Assembly (NCBI GenBank): GCA_012932865.1
Contig: SAXG01000035.1
Coordinates: 62,001 to 126,000 of the forward strand
Direction of reading: 5' to 3'
Source of the DNA: Amylostereum areolatum
Taxonomy: Eukaryota > Basidiomycota > Agaricomycetes > Russulales > Stereaceae
Length of the DNA: 64,000 bases
Shown: piece after piece, positions 36,564 to 48,322 of the stretch
How positions within the stretch are numbered: position 1 is the first letter of the stretch
Layout of the letters: the number at the start of each line of letters is the position of its first letter
Translations under genes and position numbers: made by a program
The notes under the pieces: generated by a model
What the model was told of the DNA's origin: nothing
Seen by the model: the letters and a program-made list of their open reading frames with translations, nothing else
Database searches by the model: none

Positions 36564-37061
36564 GAGGGAGGGAGCGGGAAAAAGATGGGGATGGAACTCA
36601 CAAGCTCAAAACCCGAGGCTTTTTATCATCTTCGCCAACTTCACCGCAACTTCGCCGTGCTCCTGTCATCCACCAGAATCCCACCCTCGTTGTTGCCCTT
36701 CAATCATGCGCAGTTTTGGTTTCTAGAGAGATCCAAATTAAGTGTAAGCATCCAAGACCACGAGGGGGACGTCTCCGAGGCTCCCGACTCCTCACTCACC
36801 GAGTATCCAAGCAACAAGGGTGGTTTGTGCTCGTTGTTGAGGTTTTTCAGGGTATTGAAGGCTTCTAGGCCAGCTATGAGGAGTTTTCATGGCTCCCGAA
36901 GCCCGACACGGAGAGTGTTGATCACTCTGGAGAGGTCATTTGGGTGGAAAGTAGATGGAACATGTCGTCAATGGTCATCGCAAAGATCAGGAAGCCCGCT
37001 CCTGAACAGCACGAAGTCACAAATGAGTCACTGCGTGACGAATGTGATAAGCACTCCCAAT

Positions 37062-37130
37062 AAGGCAATGTTTGGCTCTGACAAACAAGTTTCTCGACGC
37101 GCGGATTCCAGTCGGTTATGCAAACGGCTG
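37062..37130 (-). repeat. Right 69-bp terminal inverted repeat
   Basis: Reverse complement of 33110-33178 without a mismatch; followed by TA at 37131-37132. Confidence 0.93.
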
Positions 37131-37381
37131 TACCCTTGCCCATCAGCGCGTGCGCGCCCGACCTTCCCAAAAGGGAAGTCCCGCTCGTGCGCCTCCTTCC
37201 TAAAAGGGTTAACGGAAGTTTTCGCACGGGCGCTCGCAGACCAAGGGTCTGGTCCCGCCCTCCCGCTCGTCGTCTGCCCGCCTCTCATTGGTGCGATAGC
37301 CCGCCGCCCGCGCCCGCCGCCCGTCGGGCCTCGGGTGTTGGGACTTGTAGCCTGTTGTATATCCCGACACAACACCGACGC

Positions 37382-37389
37382 TATAAAGG
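37382..37389 (+). promoter_or_regulatory. TATA box of the DUF6699 gene
   Basis: TATAAAGG about 125 bp upstream of the ATG at 37515, followed by a pyrimidine-rich leader typical of fungal promoters. Confidence 0.5.
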
Positions 37390-37514
37390 CCCGCCCCCTG
37401 GGAGTCATGGTCCAGCAGCGCCCCTCCCGCCCTTCCCGCCCTCGCCCCGTCCCACTCGCCTGACTCCCGCCCTCCGTCTCCACCGCCTCTACCCCTTACC
37501 AGCTATCACCAACC

Positions 37515-38245
37515 ATGTACTCCAGCTCTCAATCTTCCAAGCGCGCTTCCACCGCTTACTCGTCCTCGACGTGGTCGGCCAACAGCGCCAGCACGTCGGC
37601 GACGACGCCAGCCACCGTCGCCATGACTTGGTCTCCGCACACCCCAACCAACCAACTCCCGATGACTCCCCCGTCGTCTGGCGGTCCGTCGTCCAGGACT
37701 TACACGACGTACGGAGTCCCGGGAACTCCTGGCGCGCCCATGATGAACACCGTTCCACTTCCCCCGGCCAGCCATCGTGCGTTGACTACCCTTCCACGTT
37801 CCGTTTCCCTTACTAACCTGGTTTCATAGACAGCCTGCCCACTCCTCCCTCCAGTCCTCAGGCCTCTCGCTTGAATCGCCTGCTCGACCCCCCAACCTGC
37901 CTGACCTTCGACGTCCGTTACGGTCTGCGCCCCCAAGCCGAAGAGACCCAACGCTACCTCAACGCATACGCGCTTTCCCCTCCGCAGCCGCGGATGTTGC
38001 TCATCGTCGGACAGAGCTGGCAGATCGACGTTCAAAATCCGGCGGGCGTCACAGCCATCGACGTCTGCAACCAACTCTTTTACTTCCTCCAACATGGAGC
38101 GAACTCGGGGGAGTACCAGAGCTACCCTCTTTCCGCCCAACGCGCGGCCTCTGGGTCTGTTCGTCGATGCGATATGCTGAGCAGGTGCACCTTCGCCGGT
38201 CTCTCCCCCTCTGGAGACGGCCGGTGGTACGTCAACCTTGTGTGA
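37515..38245 (+). CDS. DUF6699 domain protein, second copy
   Basis: Exons 37515-37776 and 37830-38245 (phase 1, GTGCGT..CATAG) give 225 residues. The N-terminus is Ser/Thr/Pro-rich (MYSSSQSSKRAST), and a small-residue segment leads into the domain: PTCLTFDVRYGLRP, QSWQIDVQNPAGVTAIDVCN, LFYFLQHGANSGEY and the end LSRCTFAGLSPSGDGRWYVN. These match the strand-helix order of the DUF6699 gene at 12959 (LPWYVDVAAS.., FLGLAKGRDGTW). There is no signal peptide and the function is unknown. A TATA box lies upstream, just outside the mariner-type element. Confidence 0.78.
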
Positions 38246-38838
38246 ATGGACCGAACCTCAAGCGCAATCCTCACAACGCCGCCAAGGAACACGTACCCAT
38301 CTACTTCTCGGTCGGACAACGCAAAAATTGGACGTCATCAGCGCTGGACGCTCTCAAGACTCGCTGTGGACCTGGACGACTCCCCACTCCTGTACACTAT
38401 CGGACTCATGTATCGCGCCTTCCGTTGTAAACCTCCCCTCCTGTAATGTTCCGCGCGCGCACCGTATATCTTATCCTATATAGGACTCGCATACTTACCT
38501 GTATCAGTAGCCATCGCATCACATCTCCCCTTTGTCTCGTCGCGTCTCTTTGTCTTCCGGTCTCATCTCTGCTTCCAATGTCATTCTCCCACTTCATATC
38601 CCCCATACCATCGCGTCGGCGACCTCTTCTTATGTTCGTATCCCCGCTCCTTGGCTGTCCAGATTCCCCAAGTCGCGAGTCAAGAACAACAGACAACTCA
38701 AGTCCAGGCAGTTGGATCGGCACGTGATCGTTTTCAACCGTGTTCCGTTCGCCGTTTTTGCTCCAGTTCTCTTTCCCCTCTTACGACCTTCACCGCTACT
38801 CTTTTCGACTCGATCTTGGCGGTTTCGTCCCACACACT

Positions 38839-39504
38839 ATGGCCCACACTCGACTATCCACCTTCTTTTGCTTCTCGCTGGTCTATCTGTGTTGTCTGGC
38901 GGCGGCGGCAGCTCTTAGCGGTTCTTCCAGACCTTCTCCCAGCCACAGTCATCACGGACATCGACCATCCTCCACCGCCTTGTCCTCTCGCAACGTCCCC
39001 AGATCTCGCTTTCTCGGAAACTTGACGACCTTCAAGCCCTTTAGATTCTCTCGGCGCTCGACCTTCGGCAAGTCTCTGCACGCCGGCGTCGAACAACAAC
39101 AGGACGCTGGAACGCCAACAATTCCGCTAGTGACCGACCCGGCTTTTATACCTAAGACTGCTCCGATCTCCTCGCCCATGCTCTTCCCAAACAGCACATA
39201 TGATTCTTCTCTTTTCTCCGGTGAACAGGGCGGTATGTATGGTTTCTTCCTCCCCGGCTTTCGACGTTTGTTGATGATGTGAATTGGTCCCTAGAACTCA
39301 TCATAGGTACGCAGGAAGACGGCGTTTCATATCGTAGCCCATCTGCCTGGGAATCCCCGTCCCGAATGCAGGACCGAGTCGGAGAGGCAGTGGTGACGGA
39401 GAAGGCCAAAGACGGGCCACACGTCCAGGTGCGTTTAGCGCGTTTAGCGCTCCTCCCTCCGCCATCTAATCGTCTCTCTCCTTCAGAATGTCACTGGACG
39501 CTGA
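38839..39504 (+). CDS. Small secreted protein, unknown
   Basis: Exons 38839-39232, 39307-39428 and 39487-39504 splice in frame to 177 residues. MAHTRLSTFFCFSLVYLCCL followed by AAAAALSG is a strong signal peptide. The mature part is Ser/Pro-rich with basic stretches (FRFSRRSTFGKS) and a sequon in NSTYDSS, and it ends KAKDGPHVQNVTGR. It has few Cys. The last exon is only 18 nt including the stop, so the 3' structure is less certain. Probably extracellular; no family recognised. Confidence 0.6.
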
Positions 39505-40199
39505 CGCGCTGTCGGGTCCCGCTTAACCCTTCTCGTGGCTGATAGTGCGGTGAGTAGTCTTCCAATGCTGAGCAATGAGTAAAAGTGTGTGTGCCTTGAG
39601 ACTGGTTCGAGCGCTGACGTTCGACGATAGATGAAAGAACAGCAAGTATCTGGTCGTCATATATGGGCTTCCGGGGTTCTTTTGGCGATTTCGCTTGATG
39701 CTCTTGACACTACCTCGAACATCTTGAAGGCTTATGGTCGATTGGAGCGGTGCGGTGTCAGTCTATGGATCTATGCGAAGTTTGTGTGTGTTTGGATGGA
39801 CTGCAATACTCTGGGTATCGCGGGACCCACGACGAAGTTGTGTTCTGCGAGACCTTCTTGAACCGCACAATGACGAAGTTCGAATGGAGACGGGAGCACG
39901 CTGAGCTCTCGTCCGGCTCGGGATTCTGGCACTGCAACTTAATTCGTCTTATCCACGTCATATTCCGTCCCGTTCTATCGCTGTCGTCCTCTCCCATCCT
40001 GGAATACTCCACACTTGCTCAATATACGTCAACGAAAGAACATCGGTAGTGCTATCTTTTCAGACAAATGATTACCGGACCATCGCTCACCACGCGTCAG
40101 GCCTCTGTACTTGGAAGATTTGTGTTACCCTCGCGCTACAATTTAGTAGGTGCCCTAGATGATGACCTTGCTCTAAGATCCTTCCCCTTCAGAGGAGAC
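39505..40199. other. No supported gene
   Basis: Open frames at 39631-39861 and 39750-40049 overlap in different frames and have no recognisable domain. Confidence 0.35.
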
Positions 40200-40559
40200 T
40201 CAGGCTCTGACTGAACAGCGGTGCGCCGCAATGGAATTATGCGACTTGGGAGCGTTGAGTTCCGACCCGGACGCAGTGGGTTTAAAGATAAGTTCTGTAT
40301 TGGATTTAGAATCTTTCCTGCGACGTTTGTTGGTCGGCTGAAGGCGCTTTGAGATAGCGTGTGCACGAGGCTGAGTCGAGGCTTGCAGCTGTCCATTCCA
40401 ATTGGCAGGACGCGTGAACTCGAACAGACAGAAATATCCGTTGGCGGTTAGGATGCAGTAATAGGTGTCCCCATTGTACGCACGCATGGCAAAAATTCCC
40501 TGAGTATTGATCTGACGAAACCAATGTTTCCACTGCATATCAAACCCGATCCGTTTCAC
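40200..40559 (-). CDS. Hypothetical 119-residue protein or gene fragment
   Basis: Single open frame with an ordered first half (WKHWFRQINTQGIFAMRAYN, then DTYYCILTANGYFCLFEF) and a basic second half with a nuclear-localisation-like KRRRKDSKS. It is arranged head-to-head with the gene at 40626. The ordered aromatic-rich part looks like a real domain rather than a chance frame, but I do not recognise it. It may be one exon of a larger or decayed gene. Confidence 0.4.
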   Translation of the reverse strand: MKRIGFDMQWKHWFRQINTQGIFAMRAYNGDTYYCILTANGYFCLFEFTRPANWNGQLQASTQPRAHAISKRLQPTNKRRRKDSKSNTELIFKPTASGSELNAPKSHNSIAAHRCSVRA

Positions 40560-40625
40560 TTACCCCCAAACCTACCCTCCTTACCCACAACCCGTCAACT
40601 CACATCGAGCTTTCTGGACCTCCAA

Positions 40626-41372
40626 ATGACCGCGCGTCCCATTCCATTCCGAGAGCGGGTTTGTTTCTATGGCATCGGGGTTACGACCGACGAGATGCTC
40701 GAATATGCCCAGGACCATAGCTTGGACGAAGGCATCGAGGATTCAAAGGGCGCGAAAAAAATAAAGAACGCGGCGAAACACCTTGCAAATCTGACCAACT
40801 GCATGCTCCATTTCGTGCCGGTGAATTGCTCTCCATATGTTCTTGCATGTCATGCCAACTGCACTCCGACGGACGAGAAGCTGAGCCGAGCACAGCAAGA
40901 AAAGGTCTTCAGTATCATTTGCGGGGAATTGGGCGGGTCGCGATTAGTCAAATATCATGACTTCTCGGGGATGTGGTATCCCAGTGTACTCGAAGACTTT
41001 GCTACAGGACCCAGGTGAGCAGTACTCGAGTCCCCCACCCCTATATCCCTCGTTCGTCACGTTCGACGGAGATGACTTACCCCTTTTTGAAGGTCAAATT
41101 ACTCTTTGATTCCTGAGGGTTACGTGGATCCTAGCGACAGTGAAACTGAGGGCGACGGCGGGGATGAAAAAGACAGCGGGAATGGAAGAAAGTGCGGAGA
41201 TGACGGTGAGGGCGGGGAGCGCGGTGAGGACGAGGACGAAGATTGGGGTGAGGACTGGGGTGAGGACTGGGGTGAGGGTGAGGGCGAAGGTGAGGGCGAT
41301 GGAGAATACGAGGAGGACGGGCCTTCTTCTAGTCCTTCTGCTGGACCTTCCCTCACGTCCGGCACCCTTTGA
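40626..41372 (+). CDS. Uncharacterised protein with acidic DWGE repeat tail
   Basis: Exons 40626-41014 and 41093-41372 (phase 2, GTGAGC..TGAAG) give 222 residues; an in-frame ATG at 40524 is an alternative start. The N-terminal half is globular (RVCFYGIGVTTDEMLEYAQD, LANLTNCMLHFVPVNCSPYV, QEKVFSIICGELGGSRLVKY) with several Cys. The second half is strongly acidic, ending in tandem DWGE units then GEGEGEGEGD and a Ser/Pro tail. The layout (aromatic-Gly block, helix, then a Val-rich strand pair) vaguely recalls the three paralogues at 0.3-4.3 kb, but similarity is weak. Function unknown. Confidence 0.6.
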
Positions 41373-42917
41373 ATCGCCACCTTGTTCGACAGTGTAACCC
41401 AATCAACCGCACAGAAACCCTTCACCAGTTTTCCCTGGAAGTTTGGAGTCGTCGTCTGTCTCTGCGTTCGAGCTCTGTAGTCATTCCGACAGATTCGATT
41501 CTTGCATTAGCACACCCACTTGGAGTCCTATGTACTCTGCGTTAGCTCGCAATGCCTCGCATAATGAAAATGCATCAAGCGTACGATTTCACTGGTTATT
41601 GAGTTCAGGCGGTCGCGGACGATAGTCAGCCTTAGTCAGCACTATACAACTTGCTTAACATCAGTTGCCAGACGAGCCCCCGCCCCCCGGTCCCGCCCCC
41701 GCCCCCGCCCGCCAAATTCCCTAAACTTCCGACTCACCTGTCCCTGCTCCCATACGGGCTGGGCTTTATCGCGAACAAACCGTACGCGCACGGGCCCGAT
41801 GCGGTGCTCAAGTTCAATTTCATCAGCGTGAGCGCCGCGGGAGGAGTCCGAGGACTGCGCATGCGTACACGAATGTTATATGAACTAGGCGGAATGCATC
41901 ATGTAGGCGGAGAAGGACACGTGCTAGACGGTACGGAAGGAGACGAGCATTGGGGTGGAGCGCGAGGCGATGTGTTATCTTACCCAGCCGGAGACGTGGC
42001 AGGTGGCGACGGGCCTGAGGTAAGTAAAATTGCTTGGTTCGATTTCTGAGTCTACGCTGATGCTGTTCCTCATAAAACACCTCACCTGGACCGTTCTTAT
42101 CCCGGACACGACAGCTTTGACTCCCAAGCTTCGTTCGCGTCTTCAGTTGTTCGCCAATGCCAGGACCTTTGCCTCACCCGATACCTCATTCATCTACCTC
42201 CAAGTTCAATAATTTCACGCGTCTATCTTCCGCACACGATAATTCCGGCAAGGCCTCGCCTAACAAAACGCATTGCTTGCAGTTGCTGACTTCGATCCGT
42301 GCGTGGAAGTACGTAGATCGGGTATGGCCAAGGACGACCTGCCGTCTTCGATTCCCAAGACTCAACTCATCGGTGCGTCGTAGAGAACCTCCAGCATTGG
42401 CCTTCACTTACCCTGCCACACGTATCAATTCGCCGGAGTTATTTCCTGGCACAGTATACCCCGCAAAATGGAAGGCGAGGTGAAGACGTGTCTAACGGGG
42501 CCCTCGACATAGGACTGTGCCCGCGCTCGAGTCCACCCCATTCCCACTTCTGGCCCACTCTCGACACGTCCAAACCGTTCCATTCTCACGACGGCACCAT
42601 ACCACAGCACTGTATAGCACGCTCAAAGTGAAATGTTCACATTTCTGTTGCCCTGTCGATGCGTACCTATCTACCACCTCAGGGGTGCTTTTACGTCAAA
42701 CCACAGCCCATATAATATTATATCTATACATGCACGGCACGGACGAAAAGTGACGACCGATTAGTATCCCACGTCCCACAGCCCACGCCCAATAGTCTCG
42801 TTCCCAGACGTCAGAGAGGAGGGTTGTGCAGGGGAGATATGAGGATGGGACCGAGGGATAGGCTATCGGAAGGAACCGAGCGGAGATTAAAGTCGGAGGC
42901 AAAAAGACGCGACAAAA
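41373..42917. other. Possible coding exons, unresolved
   Basis: A plus-strand open frame ending at a GTAAGT donor (about 41651-42018) encodes LSLLPYGLGFIANKPYAHGP and a Gly/His-rich stretch (ELGGMHHVGGEGHVLDG). A further frame after a CGACAG acceptor could continue it to about 42300, but the phases do not agree. I treat it as a possible unrecognised or decayed gene. Confidence 0.25.
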
Positions 42918-42990
42918 CTAGTGTTGCCGTAGGTTCGGAACAAGCCGCCTTCTTTCAAAGTCAATTCCGGCTCCGCCGCCCTTTGTCAGA

Positions 42991-44324
42991 AGGGGCTTGC
43001 TTCAAGATGCGCGATACTAGTGACTTGCCGTCGAGAGTATACAGCTCGTCCTCTCGACTTTACGGTCCATGCAATATCACGGAGCTTGTTTTTTGTATGT
43101 ATCCCGAGGCTTTGTGCTCTTCAATAATATATTTTCCGCCCTGTAAATCAAACTATAGCTCTACCAAGAGACCCTTATGTGCAGGTGAACTTTGTCCCTC
43201 TGTTATTCAGTATTCAAGGATCGGGTTGGTATCCAACTTGGTTCACAATATGCGCATACATGCATAGAACGGTTCACGAATTTTTCGATGTGTATTAGTG
43301 CAGGTGGGAGGAGTATACACGTCGGTGTGTATGGGTTCCTGTCGAAATCACGTACATACACAGTCACGTGACTCTCTGATTGAGGACGAGCCGTGTCCGC
43401 GCGCGGCGCGATAGGAGAGGGAGAATTTGCGCTTGCCCTCCTAAGCTCCTACCTCCACCATGTCGAACCAAGGAACTTCCAATGGTGCCAGAATATCATC
43501 CCAAAGGCCACGAACCCCCTCGCCCACGCCAAAGGGATGTCGGCCGATTTCGCGTGCGCACGACTTGATGATGGTGTTGTGCAGGTGAGGACGGCTTCGA
43601 GGCCACCGTGTATGCCAGGCGGCGTAGAGACGCGAGGGGCAGAAAACCCATCCCGCACGGTGCGCCATGAATTCTCCAGCGAGAGTTTTGATCTTCGTGA
43701 TTGGGGTCTCGAATAAGAAACAAACAAACTCGCGAAGCGAGAGGTGAAGGAAAAGGATGAGAGAGGCCACGAGATGGCATTGGGCAATGAGGTCGGTCTT
43801 GATATTTACATCGGCGGGGATTTTGAGGGCATCTGATGCGAACACAGTATCCCATGACGGCGTGAAGAGGAGGCCGTTCGCGGTGGGAGCCACCATTGTC
43901 AACGATGTCATACTCCGAGCTCGGTCGCGTACGCGTCGTCACAGTGTCACTGGTCTGTGATCCCGTTACAGTCCTGTCACCGGCTCGACATCTACGAGCT
44001 CAGCGCCGTAGAATTTTACGGGTGCGTCAAAATTGCATGGATAGGCTACATGACAGTGAGATTGATATGATAGGTGGATTTTGTACGAATGGAGGGCTCC
44101 CGATTCTACAGCGAGTCCGATGTAGGGGTTTGGACTGTGATGCCGCTGGGAAGGAAGGCTATGCAGTTCCGAGTTGTCCCTTGAAGTTGGAAAGTGTCTG
44201 AAAGGCTAGGTATGATTATTATTAAGATAAATTTACAGGTTCTCGAGTGAATCCATGCATGTGGGGAGGAACGGAGGAAGGAGGATCAAGTCTATGTCCG
44301 ACGCGCATCTTGAAGCAAGCCCCT
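42991..44324. repeat. Segment bounded by 22-bp perfect inverted repeats
   Basis: AGGGGCTTGCTTCAAGATGC plus GC at 42991-43012 is repeated exactly in inverse at 44303-44324, and similarity extends outward through CTCCGC-type sequence. This suggests a non-autonomous DNA transposon of about 1.3-1.4 kb. Confidence 0.5.
43441..43911 (-). CDS. Hypothetical protein inside the inverted-repeat segment
   Basis: A 156-codon open frame, MTSLTMVAPTANGLLFTPSW onward, with ordered composition: DALKIPADVNIKTDLIAQCH, a hydrophobic helix VASLILFLHLSLREFVCFLF and WVFCPSRLYAAWHTRWPR, ending VPWFDMVEVGA. No introns are needed. No family recognised. Location between inverted repeats suggests cargo or the remains of a mobile element. 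Confidence 0.4.
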   Translation of the reverse strand: MTSLTMVAPTANGLLFTPSWDTVFASDALKIPADVNIKTDLIAQCHLVASLILFLHLSLREFVCFLFETPITKIKTLAGEFMAHRAGWVFCPSRLYAAWHTRWPRSRPHLHNTIIKSCAREIGRHPFGVGEGVRGLWDDILAPLEVPWFDMVEVGA

Positions 44325-45057
44325 CTGCAGAGGTGCCCGCGGAGCGCGGCCCGGAGCAAGGGCTTGCTCCCAACCTAGTGTTGCCGCGGGGCGGGTCGAA
44401 CTCGCGACGGGTTGGACTCGAGGACGGGTTCCGATCACGTGATTGAACTCGAGGTGGCCTCGAGGCGGGAACTCGTGATGGACCCATCAGGTCCTATCCA
44501 CTGCAGCGCCGAATCCGCCGCCGATCCTGGCGGGGTCAGGCCGGCACAGGCGCCCTGAGGCCCAGTGGGAAGTCCGTCTCGCGGAATCTAACTTTTTCTC
44601 ACTATATGCCTTGTTTTCTATTTGATGAGATATCATGAGATGAGTGAGTAGATATGGTATTTTATCAATTGATATGCATTGCTTTCTCCTCCGAGGCCGT
44701 CTAGCTGTGCCTGAACATTGTCTGTTATGTCAGGGAATATATTTCTATATATTTCAATGACTTCACATCACTCCTCTCTCATCCAATAGGATCGAACACG
44801 AATAGGGCAACACGTTCATTCAAATGTATCAAAATGTATCAAAATCTAACTATAACCTGTGAGACGGCCCGCTACTCTCCCCAGCTGGTGGTCGCGTACC
44901 GAGCACGATCACGAGACCATACACGAACGCGGCACCATACACGAACACGGCACCATACACGATCACACGCCCCAAGACGGACTTCGGCAAATCTACACGG
45001 GAAAAGGTTGATATCTTGGTGAATAGAAGACGTGGAGAAGAGGTTATGCCCACATTC

Positions 45058-47284
45058 TTAGCCACGGCGGGATTTGCCCTTCAAGGCCGCAATATCAGCT
45101 TTCTGCCAGATAAAAGATGTGTTAGACACGAGAAACAAGGAGAATTATAGCAAATCTCACCTGTGCTTTCTCGGCAGCGGTGTAGGTCTGTTGTAGCAAC
45201 CCAATGAGATACTGCTACAAGAATAAATAAGGAGTATACGGCTCACTGCACGCTTTTCCACGCTGAGGCGGAGCCAGTATGCGTTGTACTCGGCCTCTGT
45301 TCCAGTCATATGGGTTACTTTCCATTCACGTCTGCAAATGGACCTGTTTCGTTGAAGCAGCGGTGAGGTTATGTGAGAAGGAGATTAGAATCGAAGACAT
45401 ACTTTGCTGTGATGCGTGTGGTTTGAAGCTCGTACACACGGTCTTGCGCGTTACCGCGTGCACGAACAAGTGGGTTTGTTGTGCCTGAAGTGGGACCAAC
45501 GATGGGATTGACGCTGTCCGACAGTCCGGGTCCATCTACTAGTGCACGGGATGGATGGGACACTTCGTCTACGAGCATAGCTAAGAAAGTGTAAGGGTGA
45601 GCAAGTTATGATGGCTAGTCCGAACCAGACTGCCTCACCTTCCGCATTGCTATTATTGGACGCCGTCACCTCGATCGGTGGTTCCGTGGACTCCGTGTTG
45701 ATAGACGGTGCATTGGCGGGCGTGGTGGATGGTTCTGAGCCCTTGTCTGGTACATTGTTCACCTCGTAGGTGATGTCGCTGCTAGAAGAGATCATCTGGT
45801 TTCAGTAATTGGGACTACACGTGAAGTTGTTGAGAGCTTACAATATGCTGTCCTCGTTCTTCATGGAGCTTGTTAGGAAGAAGACATAAGTGACTACGAA
45901 GAGATTTGACGCACCTCGTAATTAACCGGGACCTCTGCCGCAACCTCAGCGGAAGGGGCCAGAGCTCCTTCAGGTATCTCTGTAGTAGGATCAGAGGCCG
46001 GTGGGGGCGAGATTGATTGAGCACCAGGCGATGAAATAGGGGGAGGGGGGGAAGTTGCCGCCTCGGACGTTGAAGTCGCCACTTGGGACACCAAAGTTGC
46101 CTGGGATGTCGAGGTCGCCGTCGATGTCGGACTCGCCGCCTGGGATGCCGAAATCGCCACCTGGGATGTTGAAGAGGCCGTTCTTGCCTTCTTCTTGGGT
46201 GCACGGACTCGGCAGCGCTTCGCTCCACCTCCCGGAGCATCATCGTCATTAGACGAACCGGAGCTGACTAGGATAACGTCGTCATCATCATCCGAGTCGA
46301 CGACAATGGTCACCGGGGCGTTGACCATATGATTCAACCGCCACTGTGAATACATGTGGATTACCAGCCACTCGACCTTCCAATGGTTTTCGCAGAGACG
46401 GAGGATGGGGTACTGGTGCTCCATCTCTGTGTAGCATGTGTCGCGATCGTGGGGAGATGCCCTCTTCCAGGACCGAGGGGCGCGCCCACTTTCCTTGAGA
46501 GCCTGGAGGAGGTCGCGCAATGTGCGCTTGATGGCGGCGACCTCGATGCCATTAAGGACAACGCCTTCCTTGTCAGTGAGGTACGTTGCAGCTGTGCTCT
46601 AGCGCTGTGAAGCAGTACGGCCGCCGCGACCATTCGGGGTAGAGATTCCCTTGATGCTGGTTAGATACCTGGTGTACTCGTCCCGTGTCCAGAACGGGAA
46701 GTCTCGGTAATCCTCGCGGCGCAAGGTGACAAATGAAACCGGGGTGTTGTTGGCCATGTTGGCAGCCCCTCCCGCTGTCCCAGATTGCATCGTCGTGGTA
46801 AGGGCATTGAAAGAGTTTCTAAGGCAAGGTTGTTAAATGGTACATAAGACGAAAAAGATCTCGGTAGACGTACTGGAGAATGTCCTTTTCAGCCTGAAGG
46901 ACAGCCTTCTCTTGTTCGAGACGGGCTATAGCGGCCAGGACTTGGAGATAGACCGGGTTGCCGCTTAGCTGGAGCTGCTCGGCACTGGCTGTGTGCAGGA
47001 TAGACATGCGCGGGGCCAAAGCTGGCGTGAAAACGCTCTCGGGCTGACGGAGATGGATCTCTGTTAGCGTTATAGGAATGAGAAAAAAGGTCGCTTACTT
47101 GGAATGAAAACCCCATGGGTGTTGGCGAAGGGTGGGAGAGGTGGACCGGTTCGTTAAAATTACCAATGCCGTCGAAAAGGCGAGAGCCGCCCCCAGCTGC
47201 AGCAGGCAACGGAGAGGACACGCCGAACTGATACGGTGTGCGTTCACGGGCAAAGAACGGATCGAGCGGGGAGGGGGACTGCAT
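45058..47284 (-). pseudogene. Accessory gene of the Tnp2 element, with premature stop
   Basis: Multi-exon minus-strand gene from ATG at 47284 (MQSPSPLDPFFARERTPYQF) to TAA at 45058. Parts in order: a Pro/Ser N-terminus; a coiled coil (LAAIARLEQEKAVLQAEKDI); YRDFPFWTRDEYTRYLTSIK; ATYLTDKEGVVLNGIEVAAI; GRAPRSWKRASPHDRD; LRLCENHWKVEWLVIHMYSQ; an acidic SDDDDDV patch; basic APKKKARTA; low complexity; then REWKVTHMTGTEAEYNAYWL and a C-terminal helix ending KGKSRRG. An in-frame TAG at 46599-46601 breaks the frame between TASQR and STAATYL, while codons on both sides align with the same repeated gene type in other Agaricomycetes as I remember it. Function unknown. Confidence 0.6.
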
Positions 47285-47959
47285 GATGATGGGGAACTGG
47301 ATAATGGTCAGCGAGACGATGGTGGCGGTTGGTAAAAGGGAGGGGGAATCAATGAACATGGGTGACGCGGCGGTGGTGTTTGTTGCGACCAAACAGCGGG
47401 AGAGGATGGTTTTGGTAGTAGCACGAGGTACCGTGACAATCGGCGGACAGATATCTTATGACATATGCATCTTCCAGACGATTAGCATGACGCTGCCACC
47501 GAGACTGCAAGATATCTACCTTTGGAGAGAAAAGAGTGCGGTGGATGGTCCTATCCCTACACCAAATCTGCTTTCGGAAACCGTGTTACATTCTCCGACG
47601 AGCGGAAATTTGGTTTCGGGCCCTGTGATTGTACAGTGAGTACGGATTGTGCAGGTGAATTCATTTCGGTCCGCTCACCTGAATTGCAGAAGACCTGTCA
47701 GATACGAGTTTTTCGGGTTGGGGGATACCGAGACGCAGGAGGGACGGTCAGACAAAGACCCTATACGCGATGGCGAGGACGTCCGAGAGCCTACCTTACA
47801 GGATCAGAAGGACAATGAGCGTGAGTTCTGGTTCCCGTCTGAGCCAACAACCAAAGGTGCGTACTCACACGTTCTGGATGAAAACAAACGGGTGGCAGAT
47901 GTAGTCGGTCTTTTCCAGTTGATAGCGAGGTGCCGACGACTCACTCCAACGTGCCTGTC

Positions 47960-48322
47960 ATGGCGCCGCCGTTCTTCGATGCGCGAGGGTGCCTCCTCTG
48001 CCATCGTCATAGGACGGATGCCATCTGGTACCGGGACCGCTACCATGATCGCCATGAGGAGCTGTACGCGCTTCAGCAAAAAGCGAAACAACACGAGTTG
48101 GACGAGGCTCACCATCGGCGCATGCATGCGAGCGAAGCCGCTCGGTCCCAAATGCTGGTGCAAAGGACACTTGACCTAGAACACCAGGTCAACCTTCTCT
48201 CGTCAGAGCTCGCGGAATCACAACACACCTTGGGGGCCATGACGGATGCCTGTGAACGTGGATTTGGCCATCCAGATGTACTTGGGGTGCTGGAGAGACT
48301 GGGGTGTACTAGAGAGCATTGA
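47960..48322 (+). CDS. CxxC coiled-coil accessory protein
   Basis: Single open frame of 120 residues starting MAPPFFDARGCLLCHRHRTD. A Cys-x-x-Cys-His-x-His motif at residues 11-17 could bind metal. The remainder is predicted coiled coil (EELYALQQKAKQHELDEAHH, LDLEHQVNLLSSELAESQHT) with a short C-terminal part ending LERLGCTREH. It is divergent from the accessory gene at 45058-47284 within the same transposon, suggesting a shared promoter region at 47285-47959. It is intact. Similar small genes accompany large DNA transposons in mushrooms as far as I know. A role in transposition is inference. Confidence 0.6.
   Translation: MAPPFFDARGCLLCHRHRTDAIWYRDRYHDRHEELYALQQKAKQHELDEAHHRRMHASEAARSQMLVQRTLDLEHQVNLLSSELAESQHTLGAMTDACERGFGHPDVLGVLERLGCTREH

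Larger units (their letters stand above)
33110..37130 (+). mobile_element. Two-gene DNA transposon with 69-bp TIRs (Tc1/mariner-type)
   Basis: 4021 bp bounded by perfect 69-bp inverted repeats (33110-33178 and 37062-37130) that start CAGCCGTTTGCATAACCGAC. It contains an apparently intact DDE transposase (plus) and a convergent second gene (minus). A TA dinucleotide follows the right end; the left end has AC at that place, so a TA duplication is only half visible. Perfect TIR identity suggests recent movement. The two genes fill almost the whole interior, which argues that both belong to the element, but a passenger gene trapped by chance is possible. Confidence 0.75.
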
